64,000 nt of DNA from Nitrosomonas sp. (GTDB lineage Bacteria > Pseudomonadota > Gammaproteobacteria > Burkholderiales > Nitrosomonadaceae), in assembly GCA_019745325.1 (NCBI GenBank), contig JAIETK010000022.1, positions 1 to 64,000 of the forward strand, given 5' to 3'. The notes below the pieces were generated by a model. The model was not told the origin of the DNA. It made no database searches and worked only from the letters and a program-made list of their open reading frames with translations. The stretch's first letter is position 1, and every line of letters begins with the position of its first letter. Positions 27,719 to 34,405 of the stretch are shown one piece after another. Made by a program: the position numbers and the translations under genes.

Positions 27719-27753
27719 CAGGCTGCTTGAGCAGGAGGAATTCAAGCAGCCTG
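27719..27753. terminator. Bidirectional hairpin between the SDR gene and a secreted protein gene
   Basis: CAGGCTGCTTGA at 27719-27730 and TCAAGCAGCCTG at 27742-27753 form a perfect 12-bp stem with an 11-base loop between two convergent genes. T-runs are weak on both sides. Confidence 0.65.
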
Positions 27754-27760
27754 GCCACTG

Positions 27761-28156
27761 TTATTTCACGCTGCAGGTACTTGTTGTCTGCGCAACAGTA
27801 AATCCTTGCTCGTTGATGAGTTGCCCGGTGACTCGCCCGCCTTGGATGAAAGACCGGCTGATGCGTGTTGCTCCGTTAGTAATATCCTTAGTGCTGCTAT
27901 CGAAATCGAATTCGATTTCATCTCCAACCGTCGCTTTCGCTTCGGATTCTTTAACATTGTCACCCGATACGATTTTGGCAATATAGTTGCCGGAAACCAT
28001 ATTATTGCCATCAACTGAAACCTTCGACCGGTCCGCTTTTTTTTCGCATTTCACGCGAATGTTTGCGGCATTCGCATCAGCTGCGGGTAGTGATGTGAAA
28101 AATACTGCCATTACTGCGGATAAAGCGGTTGAAGTTTTTAGAATCGTGGATTTCAT
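27761..28156 (-). CDS. Small exported protein of unknown function
   Basis: 131 residues. The first 31 form a signal peptide (MKSTILKTS, hydrophobic core, ADANA). The mature part of about 100 residues begins ANIRVKCEKKADRSKVSV and ends TTSTCSVK. It has two cysteines placed near its two ends (CEKK and TSTC), which could form one disulfide. The composition (many Ser, Thr, Asp, Lys; beta-rich pattern) suggests a compact beta protein in the periplasm or outside. GGAGAAA lies before the ATG. Not recognised. Confidence 0.72.
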   Translation of the reverse strand: MKSTILKTSTALSAVMAVFFTSLPAADANAANIRVKCEKKADRSKVSVDGNNMVSGNYIAKIVSGDNVKESEAKATVGDEIEFDFDSSTKDITNGATRISRSFIQGGRVTGQLINEQGFTVAQTTSTCSVK

Positions 28157-28589
28157 CGTTATTTCTCCATCAAAGATTAAATGAATTAGAAGTTAATGAT
28201 TGCTGCTTCAGTTAATTTATGTGTGATTATTTCCCACACAGAGTGCACTATATGCGGGAAATTTTTACACGTCAAGATATTTGTGTAAATAATTCCCACA
28301 ATTTTGTGGAAATTAATGCCTATTTAAGCGTGCAACTTCGATGAATGCGCATAAGAACTGGATATCAAGAAGTTTGTCGAGAACAAATATATCTGGAGTA
28401 GCGGCTGTCTATTTAATAGGCAGCCATGTACAATGCCACTTAAATGCCCTTGTAAATCCTGTCCTACCGAGACCCAATTTCTTTCAAGTCAACGGTTATT
28501 GCGTGAACAGACTGTTGACGTTTCATTGAAACCCTTCGATAAGTCCAAAAATCTGCCAGGCGCATATTCAATATTTCTAGAGAGGTTAT
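28157..28589. other. Intergenic segment with clustered inverted repeats, no convincing gene
   Basis: A 433-base gap between divergent genes. The left 160 bases are AT-rich and hold several symmetric motifs: TGTGTG/CACACA (28220-28240), ATTTCCC/GGGAAAT (28229-28262) and CCACAA/TTGTGG (28296-28309). Short frames near 28341 and 28433 lack ribosome-binding sites and family features. Probably a control region of the flanking genes. Confidence 0.5.
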
Positions 28590-29339
28590 ATGTGCTGGAG
28601 TGGAGAAGCGTCGGCGGTGTTAGCAGTGGCCGGCATTGCGAGTACCGTTTATTTTTACCGGAAAGGTGAATCCGGCGTGTTATGCGCCGCGCTGGCGTAC
28701 TTTTCGTTGATGGAATTGCTGCAAGCGTACACATACACGGTGATCGATCAATGCCAGGATCCCAGAAATCAGATTGCGACTTTTCTGGGATATATGCATA
28801 TCGCGTTCCAGCCCTTTTTTGTCAATGCAGTAGCGATGCATTTCATCCATGAAGACTTGCGCCGCCGCATCGCTCCGGTTGTTTACACGTTGTGCGCCGC
28901 CGCCGCGATCATCTTTATGATGCGGATTTATCCGTTCGATTGGGTCGTCTACTGTTTCGAAAGAAACTACACCATGACATTCTTCACCAGCGCAAAATTC
29001 ACCATGCCTTTCTGCGGCGAGCAGATTTGCTCGACTTCCGGCGATTGGCATATCGCCTGGGCCATTCCCGCCAACGGTAATGTCTTCATGGGAAATGTTT
29101 ACGGTTACGCCGCTTTTGTGCTGCCTTTACTGTACGGGTCTTGGAAAATGGTGAGCTATCACTTCGTGTCGGGGCCGTTGCTGGCGTACATGACCACTAA
29201 CGACTTGAACGAAGGGGTAGCGGTCTGGTGCTTGTATTCCATCGGATTGCTGTTACTGATGATTAAAACCCCGGTGCGGAAATATTTGTACGTCAAAAGC
29301 TGGTACGGATTGCCGCTGCCGAAATTCCTGCGTGCATAA
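28590..29339 (+). CDS. Multi-pass membrane protein of the MCWS type (DUF5765-like)
   Basis: 249 residues opening MCWSGEAS, with about seven hydrophobic helices. The middle contains CFERNYTMTFFTSAKFTMPFCGEQICSTSGDWHIAW, whose cysteines face the non-cytoplasmic side if the helices alternate. The MCWS start and ELLQ in helix two (FSLMELLQAYTY) recur in a family I recall as DUF5765; the assignment is from memory and the function is unknown. GAGAGG precedes the ATG. It is convergent with the VOC gene, and a MITE fragment lies between them. Confidence 0.7.
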   Translation: MCWSGEASAVLAVAGIASTVYFYRKGESGVLCAALAYFSLMELLQAYTYTVIDQCQDPRNQIATFLGYMHIAFQPFFVNAVAMHFIHEDLRRRIAPVVYTLCAAAAIIFMMRIYPFDWVVYCFERNYTMTFFTSAKFTMPFCGEQICSTSGDWHIAWAIPANGNVFMGNVYGYAAFVLPLLYGSWKMVSYHFVSGPLLAYMTTNDLNEGVAVWCLYSIGLLLLMIKTPVRKYLYVKSWYGLPLPKFLRA

Positions 29340-29354
29340 TGAGCCTCTGTTTCC

Positions 29355-29391
29355 AACGCAGCAAATCGCTCGCGCAGGCAATTAATCAGAT
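29355..29391. mobile_element. MITE-like element, partial copy (supplies a stop codon)
   Basis: The minus strand reads GATTAATTGCCTGCGCGAGC then GATTTGCTGCGTT, matching the first 37 bases of the MITE interior at 7411. The outer GGAAGCG end has diverged. The TAA stop of the VOC gene at 29382-29384 lies inside this match. Confidence 0.65.
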
Positions 29392-29786
29392 TCGCTGACG
29401 TTAGTCCACTCCGCACACTGGATAACCACGCGGTACCCGTCATGATCCTCGAAAGTCCGGCCATCCCGTTCCCAATAGGGATTCAGGGAAGAAACTCGCT
29501 TGAAACCGGCATCGAGCATCGCCTGGCAACGCGATTCCCATGCATCGCGGTTGGGAAGATAGAAGACCAGCAGGTCTTCAGGTGTAGGAGCCGGTGCAAC
29601 CGGATGGGTGCGGCAGTAGGTAAATTCGATATGATAACCTGCACCGGGAAGGCCGAGCATCACACCGTCGAAGCCGTCGTGATCGTCAAAATGACCGACC
29701 CGGACAAGCCCGAGACCGGCCTGATACATCGCATCGCTGCGGGCGAGATCGCTGACGGGCCGGGCTACCCGGAAATGTGCATACAT
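29382..29786 (-). CDS. VOC-fold protein (glyoxalase/bleomycin-resistance superfamily)
   Basis: 134 residues with paired beta-alpha-beta-beta-beta modules. The start MYAHFRVARPVSDLARSDAMYQAGLGLVRVG, FDGVMLGLPGAGYHIEFTY and the ending DHDGYRVVIQ are typical of small VOC proteins, and H33-like and E residues are placed to bind a metal. The reaction is unknown. The last codons (NVSESD and the stop) lie in a MITE fragment, so the true ancestral C-terminus may have been different. Confidence 0.82.
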   Translation of the reverse strand: MYAHFRVARPVSDLARSDAMYQAGLGLVRVGHFDDHDGFDGVMLGLPGAGYHIEFTYCRTHPVAPAPTPEDLLVFYLPNRDAWESRCQAMLDAGFKRVSSLNPYWERDGRTFEDHDGYRVVIQCAEWTNVSESD

Positions 29787-29832
29787 AGTGGTGTTTCGCT
29801 CTTACGTCTGATTCATCAAATTTAAAATGCCA

Positions 29833-30246
29833 TCAAACAAAAGTTGCTGGCGATACCGCAAACCGTTCGCCCAATGCCCGGATCTGGCGGATGTTGAGTT
29901 CGCGTTTGCCGGATAGGATTTCCGAGACGACGCCTTGGCTGCCGATTTCCGTTAAATCCCCTTGTTTAAGCCCATGCTGTTGCATGAGGAATTTGAGCGC
30001 ATCGATACCGGTTGTATCGGCTAACCGGTGATGCTGCGCTTCGTAATCCTCGATCAAATCGCCAACAATAGCGGGCAAGCTCATCGCCGGGTGATTTTCA
30101 TCCCCGGATGCTTCCTCCAGCAAGGCTTCCAGTAGCGCAGTCATGCGCTCATAGTGCGTCTCATCGCGAATGGGTGCGATATCGGTTTGATTGCGGAACT
30201 GTTCCCAAGCGGGTAGCAGATGCTTCATATCAATGGATACTGTCAT
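29833..30246 (-). CDS. HigA-like XRE-type antitoxin/regulator without a HigB partner
   Basis: 137 residues. The N-terminal half is acidic and helical (YERMTALLEALLEEA). The C-terminal half has a helix-turn-helix: IDALKFLMQQHGLKQGDLTEIGSQGVVSEILSGKRELNIRQIRALGERF, as in HigA-type antitoxins with an HTH at the C-terminus. Such genes normally follow a higB toxin, but the gene upstream encodes an aspartic-protease-fold protein instead, so it is an orphan or works with another partner. It begins 36 bases after that gene and could be co-transcribed. Confidence 0.82.
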   Translation of the reverse strand: MTVSIDMKHLLPAWEQFRNQTDIAPIRDETHYERMTALLEALLEEASGDENHPAMSLPAIVGDLIEDYEAQHHRLADTTGIDALKFLMQQHGLKQGDLTEIGSQGVVSEILSGKRELNIRQIRALGERFAVSPATFV

Positions 30247-30281
30247 GATTTCCGGGCTTGGATGCGCGGTATGAGCTTAGA

Positions 30282-30662
30282 TCACTTCGCTAAAGCTACT
30301 GGGTAATTTGGATGCTGAGGATTCACAATCAAAGCCTGCTGACGAGGATCGATTATCAAATCCATTGCTTCCAAGGGAATAACGCCCAGTAGCGGTTCAT
30401 TACCCAGTACAACCGCCTCGGTTACATAAGTGCGATTCTCAAACGCTATCTCGATTGGCGCGATTTTCGGCACCTTGATTTGATGCCCATCCGCGAGCGT
30501 TACCATTTGCCGGCCAACTTCGGTAATATCAAAACCAAGCTGTAAGGCAATTTCCTCGGTCACGCACATAAAAGTCGCTCCCGTATCCACCAATGCACTC
30601 ATTTCTACAACTTGGCGGTTAAAAAGGTTGGTTAATTTGAGTTTTGCGTGGATTGACTGCAT
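30282..30662 (-). CDS. Retropepsin-like aspartic protease (clan AA)
   Basis: 126 residues with the single active-site motif of retropepsins, SALVDTGATFMCV, followed by MVTLADGHQI and VVLGNEPLLGVIPLEAMDLIIDP. These proteins act as dimers, one DTGA per subunit. The substrate is unknown. Similar small proteases are scattered among bacteria, often near toxin-antitoxin genes. It is followed by the orphan HigA-like gene at 36 bases and preceded by hicAB at 117 bases on the same strand. Confidence 0.82.
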   Translation of the reverse strand: MQSIHAKLKLTNLFNRQVVEMSALVDTGATFMCVTEEIALQLGFDITEVGRQMVTLADGHQIKVPKIAPIEIAFENRTYVTEAVVLGNEPLLGVIPLEAMDLIIDPRQQALIVNPQHPNYPVALAK

Positions 30663-30779
30663 TTTGTTGCTCTTGGCAGTTTGACAGATTTCAGTTTATC
30701 ACGGCCCAAACAGATCCATAGATTACGAACCCAATCGATTAATTCTTCTTTCGTAACCTTTTTCTTGCGACAAAAAATT

Positions 30780-30992
30780 TCAAGCAAACTGAAGTCTTCG
30801 TCCTTTGGGTTCGGGAATTGGATCACCGAACTCTTTTGCGGTATCGATCCAAATACCGATGGCTTCCTGAGCGCTCGACAATGCTGATTCATAAGTGTCG
30901 CCGTGTGCCATGCAACCGGGAAGCTCAGGAATTTCCGCTACAAAAACATCGTCTTCAGTGCTCCAGTAAATAATCACTTCATATTTATACAT
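30780..30992 (-). CDS. hicB: HicB-family antitoxin
   Basis: 70 residues with the short HicB fold: YKYEVIIYWSTEDDVFVAEIPELPGCMAHGDTYESALSSAQEAI and the C-terminal PIPEPKGRRLQFA. It lacks a separate DNA-binding domain, typical of the short subfamily. It should neutralise the HicA toxin encoded just upstream. Its ATG overlaps the end of hicA by 8 bases, so synthesis is coupled. Confidence 0.88.
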   Translation of the reverse strand: MYKYEVIIYWSTEDDVFVAEIPELPGCMAHGDTYESALSSAQEAIGIWIDTAKEFGDPIPEPKGRRLQFA

Positions 30993-31245
30993 CGCTTATT
31001 TCTCCCAAGCGGTAACGTAAGATAACTGTGCGGACCTGACGAACCTGATAAGGTTTGGCTTTGCTTCCTTGCTTTTGCAGATTGATTCGTTCTTCAACAC
31101 CATCTCGCCTAAAAATATGATGACTCCACCTGACATGCTCTTCAAAGGCAAAGTGTAACAAAAGTGCTCGTAAATCGGAAAAATCGATATTGGCGTCCGA
31201 GCGGCCTTCAAGGATGCGCCGAAGCAATTTATCGTGTGTTTCCAT
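30985..31245 (-). CDS. hicA: HicA-family mRNA interferase toxin
   Basis: 86 residues from ATG 31245 (AAGGAA upstream); a GTG at 31299 gives a longer, less likely form. It is a double-stranded-RNA-binding-like fold: LLRRILEGRSDANIDFSDLRALLLHF, the SHHIF segment with the catalytic histidine (H42-H43) and AKPYQVRQVRTVILRYRLG. HicA cleaves mRNA and is inhibited by HicB. The usual glycine before SHH is a tryptophan here (W40), which might weaken RNA binding and is worth testing. It precedes hicB. Confidence 0.87.
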   Translation of the reverse strand: METHDKLLRRILEGRSDANIDFSDLRALLLHFAFEEHVRWSHHIFRRDGVEERINLQKQGSKAKPYQVRQVRTVILRYRLGEISDV

Positions 31246-31312
31246 CTGCGCTTTGTTCCTTGTAAAAAATTCCAATTCGTCAATTGAGTCGGATTGCACG
31301 TAACAACAACGA

Positions 31313-31419
31313 TGGATGTTTATTGTTGGGATTCATGCCTCACTCCCACCTATGAGCTGATTGCCATTGTCGATCCTGGATGGCGCAAGCTTATCCAGGC
31401 TACTTGCTAACCTACGAGC
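31313..31419. repeat. Dispersed intergenic repeat, copy A
   Basis: Shares GTTGGGATTCATGCCTCACT and ATCCTGGATGGCGCAAGCTT ATCCAGGCTACTTG with copy C (33099-33198), and its first arm with copies B and D. A CCTGGAT/ATCCAGG hairpin lies at its right. It occupies most of the gap between hicA and the small lipoprotein gene. Confidence 0.7.
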
Positions 31420-31492
31420 TTTGAATGAATATTGACATGGTTCGTCACAGATCAAGGATTGCGATGGTTTTATTGCATTCCGGGTACCTCAT

Positions 31493-31756
31493 TCAACGCA
31501 GTCTTTGGGACATGCAGCTACCATAGGTATTAGGAACACCATAACGAAATGCTCCGGCACATTGTTGCGAAAGGCCAATTTGTTGGTTCAACTGCGCAAT
31601 ACAGTCTGAGAATTTCGGTGAATCATATTTGAAACCCAGTTTGTAGCAATAGTTGACCATGCTTCGCCGTTGCTCCTCGACAGACACACAACCCGACATG
31701 ATGACAACAACACCAACCATAACACTCAATTTCCAGACTGGACATTTACTGCTCAT
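31493..31756 (-). CDS. Small lipoprotein of unknown function
   Basis: 87 residues with a lipoprotein signal: a hydrophobic core then IMSGC, where the cysteine would be acylated. The mature part of about 65 residues has four further cysteines (NYCYK, SDCIA, QQCAG, GSCMS), all likely to be in disulfides in the periplasm. Not recognised. It stands alone among repeats. Confidence 0.68.
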   Translation of the reverse strand: MSSKCPVWKLSVMVGVVVIMSGCVSVEEQRRSMVNYCYKLGFKYDSPKFSDCIAQLNQQIGLSQQCAGAFRYGVPNTYGSCMSQRLR

Positions 31757-31952
31757 GACAACACCCCGCTTCGTAGACTGATGCGGGAACTATGCCTCAA
31801 TCCAGATGAACACATCGTGAACCTGTGGGAAAAGATGTAATGGTCAATAATCCCGGATACGATTTAAAGTTGTTGCATGAGAAACCTTGAAGAAGTGTTC
31901 ATTGGAGAAGCAACGGAGTCTTGCTCTCCGGACGGGAGTTTAGCCCGTAGGT

Positions 31953-32042
31953 GATGGGTTGGATCAAATGAAACCCAACGGTTGGCGGTTTCGTTGATGC
32001 TGAGTTATTGTTGAGGTTCGTGTCTTACTCCAACCTAACGGC
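31953..32042. repeat. Dispersed intergenic repeat, copy B (most complete)
   Basis: It opens GCCCGTAGGTGATGGGTTGG and closes CCAACCTAACGGC, roughly inverted ends. Its interior AACCCAACGGTTGGCGGTTT and GTTGAGGTTCGTG are shared with copies A, C and D. A palindromic intergenic element. The gap from 31757 to 32047 otherwise shows no gene. Confidence 0.65.
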
Positions 32043-32047
32043 AAAGC

Positions 32048-32761
32048 TCAAACGTGCCACGAAGTAGCGTCAGCTGGAATTATTTGTTCGATATCGATTA
32101 TGCTTCCGATGGCGGCAAGCAGCAGAAAGCTAACAAAGAAAGCAATAGCAAAAATCACCCGTAGCGGGCCAACCCGCTCATGCGCAACAGTGAATCCACT
32201 ATCTCTGTCCCAACTGGTTATGCCGTTCTTTGTCAATTTGTTATACGACACTAAAAGAGTGATGAAGCTGACGAGTGGAAATCCAATACCCATACCGCGC
32301 CACCAAACCTTAAAACTTCTTGAGAAAGCAGTTGAATAATCCGGTGTCTCTCCTGACGGTGGAATAAGGCGGATCTTGAAAAGCCACTTGCCAGGCGTTG
32401 TGCCCGTTGTTGAAAGGAATAACGATTCGATGAACACCCAAGCAAAAAATACGGCAAGCCCAAACAATTGATCAAATTGACCACTATTCTGCTCGCTGAA
32501 AGCGTCTGGATAAAGGAAGCTGATGACTATGCCACTCACGATGGAGATCAAGTAGAGGTCGAACATACGCGCCCAGTATCGAACCCACGGGCGAATTTGG
32601 GCAACAGAAGCGGTAGCCTGTATTGGCATGGGCGAAGTAGTGGACAAAACTACATTGGGTTCTTGCACAGTTTCCTGATCCGTGGCTTCCAGAGCTGCTC
32701 CGCAATGCCTGCAAAACTTCGCATCATCTATTATTTCCTTGCCACATTGCGTACAAAACAT
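32048..32761 (-). CDS. Zinc-ribbon and RDD-domain membrane protein
   Basis: 237 residues from ATG 32761, preceded by GAGGGAAAA. An N-terminal zinc ribbon MFCTQCGKEIIDDAKFCRHCG uses C3, C6, C17 and C20. After a linker comes an RDD domain (WVRYWARMFDLYLISIVSGI) with about four transmembrane helices and GTTPGKWLFKIRL. RDD proteins may move ions or small molecules across membranes; the exact job is unknown. A longer start at 32818 is possible but lacks a ribosome-binding site. Confidence 0.82.
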   Translation of the reverse strand: MFCTQCGKEIIDDAKFCRHCGAALEATDQETVQEPNVVLSTTSPMPIQATASVAQIRPWVRYWARMFDLYLISIVSGIVISFLYPDAFSEQNSGQFDQLFGLAVFFAWVFIESLFLSTTGTTPGKWLFKIRLIPPSGETPDYSTAFSRSFKVWWRGMGIGFPLVSFITLLVSYNKLTKNGITSWDRDSGFTVAHERVGPLRVIFAIAFFVSFLLLAAIGSIIDIEQIIPADATSWHV

Positions 32762-32948
32762 CGAATTTTCCCTCTGCTCCAATGCGATGATTAAAATCGC
32801 AAGTTCAAAATACCGCAATATAATACGTCATAAATGAAATCTAAAATATGGCGGTTTATGGCGCTTTCTGATACTTCCAACTAATTGATCAATTTAGCTT
32901 TGTCATCATGCCAAATTTATTTCGTTCTTCAAGTTTGGGAACGTAACG

Positions 32949-33097
32949 CTATCGATGCATAGCCAATCTGATTTTCTCCAGCACGCGCAAAACTGTCTAT
33001 TTCGGCGTTTCAATATTCAACCGCATAAAACCGCGGCTCTCGGTTCCGAATTGCACGCTGGGATTCAGGCCGATACCGGCTTGGTGGATGATGAGGC
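32949..33097 (-). pseudogene. Broken C-terminal fragment of a MalY/PatB-type (OvoB-like) aminotransferase
   Basis: The minus strand reads IIHQAGIGLNPSVQFGTESR then GFMRLNIETPK, closely matching FIHEAGVGLNPGVQFG and GFMRLNIGAPRK of the intact ovoB at 34406. A TAG stop interrupts it where ovoB has RKT, and the frame ends at a second TAG (32949). Upstream sequence stops being similar at about 33097, exactly where repeat copy C begins. It is therefore a truncated, decayed duplicate. The remaining gap to 33215 is repeat. Confidence 0.8.
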
Positions 33098-33098
33098 C

Positions 33099-33198
33099 CA
33101 ACGGTCGGCTGTTTTGTGGATGTTGGAGTGCGTGCTTCACCCTATCTGCGAGTTGTTGATCCTGGATGACGCAAGCTTATCCAGGCTACTTGTGAGGT
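33099..33198. repeat. Dispersed intergenic repeat, copy C
   Basis: Contains TGGATGTTGGAGTGCGTGCT and ATCCTGGATGACGCAAGCTT ATCCAGGCTACTTG, the long arm shared with copy A. It truncates the aminotransferase pseudogene at 33097. Confidence 0.7.
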
Positions 33199-33214
33199 AA
33201 AGGATTTAAACGTA

Positions 33215-33451
33215 TTACCGGGTATTTTGAATATCCCAAATAATCGTGTCGGCACTGAAATCTTGACCATGCGGCCATGCAATTCCATGATGCGCCGGGC
33301 GAACCATACGGAAATATGATTCATTCATGAGCTCCTTGAACGCGCTTCCATTCAAATAGGGCTTTACATCAAAAATACCCGAAATCCCGCTGTTTGTCTG
33401 AATCTCGATTCGATAATCCTCTAGGGGAACAGCTTTCATGATCTTATCCAT
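33215..33451 (-). CDS. DUF2442 family protein
   Basis: 78 residues: VPLEDYRIEIQTNSGISGIFDVKPYL, the usual DUF2442 pattern, then FSADTIIWDIQNTR. These small proteins pair with DUF4160 genes, and the pair is suspected to be a toxin-antitoxin module, although that is not proven. It follows the DUF4160 gene by 12 bases. ATG at 33451; an inner ATG at 33439 is possible. Confidence 0.82.
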   Translation of the reverse strand: MDKIMKAVPLEDYRIEIQTNSGISGIFDVKPYLNGSAFKELMNESYFRMVRPAHHGIAWPHGQDFSADTIIWDIQNTR

Positions 33452-33462
33452 AATTTTTCACT

Positions 33463-33732
33463 CTATCGCAATGGCTCGATTTTAAACAACGGCTCACCCG
33501 AGACTGCTAGTTTCCAATCCGCCATTAACTCATCCCTGTGAATTTCAATCCATGCCTGAACCAATTTCATTTTCGCTGGCGGCAAGCCACCGTTGAGTAT
33601 TGTGCCATCTTCAATAGTAATAGTCGCTGCGTAGTCACCGTACTCGGCATGAATATGCGGGATGTTATGTTTCTTGTTGTCGTAAAAGTACATCAAGATC
33701 AAAATTCCATAAAACATAGAAATGGTAGGCAT
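33463..33732 (-). CDS. DUF4160 family protein
   Basis: 89 residues: MPTISMFYGILILMYFYDNKKHNIPHIHAEYGDYAATITI is the DUF4160 start, with PHIHAEY conserved, and the end has AWIEIHRDELMADW. Small basic/acidic protein in an operon with DUF2442. Function is unproven; a toxin-antitoxin role is inferred from context near hicAB. GGAAG precedes the ATG. Confidence 0.82.
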   Translation of the reverse strand: MPTISMFYGILILMYFYDNKKHNIPHIHAEYGDYAATITIEDGTILNGGLPPAKMKLVQAWIEIHRDELMADWKLAVSGEPLFKIEPLR

Positions 33733-33800
33733 TAGAAAACTTCCTTCATAGGTATACCGAAGTTTTGCTTGTGGGTTGATTAAATCATATTAAACTCAAA

Positions 33801-33856
33801 ACAGTTGACGATTTCGTTGATGTTGGGGTTCGTGCCTCACCCCATCCTACGGGCTT
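33801..33856. repeat. Dispersed intergenic repeat, copy D
   Basis: CAGTTGACGATTTCGTTGAT then GTTGGGGTTCGTGCCTCACC and CATCCTACGGGC, the short arm shared with copies A-C. It ends four bases before the stop codon of the next minus-strand gene. Confidence 0.6.
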
Positions 33857-33859
33857 GTT

Positions 33860-34327
33860 TTAGAGATTATTAATGCCGTTTTCAAGAAAATATTGATTCC
33901 ATTCATTCATACATTCTTCTGCGAGTGAGAAACAGCATTCTTCACCACGTTCAGTTGTTATTTGAGCATTTTTAAGACATGCTTCTGCCATCATCCCAGG
34001 GGGGCCGATTGTCATAACTGTGCTTAGTTTAAAGTTGATTGGGATTGAATCTTCCCATTGCTTTGCTGTTAATTTGCGATGCTTGATCGTTTGGCAAATT
34101 TGATCACAGATTTTTAGCGCGGAACTTTCTTTGATAAATTTGTTGACCTGAGTGAAGGATTTGCATTCTGGATCTTCATTGATGATCCAATCTTTAAGGT
34201 GATAGCAAAGTATGAAAAAAGTATACAACTCAACTTCAATATTTCCACCATACTCTGGATAAATGCCCTCACGAATGTGTTTAAGTTTATTAAACTGATA
34301 TTGAACGATGGCGTGATAATATTCCAA
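33860..34327 (-). CDS. Hypothetical helical protein (HEPN-like in pattern)
   Basis: 155 residues from a TTG start with a strong GGAGGG five bases upstream. Mostly helical, without signal peptide. FILCYHLKDWIINEDPECKSF resembles the segment of many small defence-island proteins that read CYHL.DWI, and the fold might be HEPN-like; this is a guess from pattern. Two adjacent cysteines (EECCFSLAEEC) lie near the C-terminus. AT-richer than its ovoB neighbour, hinting at transfer. Not firmly recognised. Confidence 0.6.
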   Translation of the reverse strand: MEYYHAIVQYQFNKLKHIREGIYPEYGGNIEVELYTFFILCYHLKDWIINEDPECKSFTQVNKFIKESSALKICDQICQTIKHRKLTAKQWEDSIPINFKLSTVMTIGPPGMMAEACLKNAQITTERGEECCFSLAEECMNEWNQYFLENGINNL

Positions 34328-34405
34328 GTTCCCTCCTCATTATGTTTTTGAGTATAATTATAAATGGAATTAAGAATTTAAAAATCAATTTCCTATAGAA
34401 TTTAT

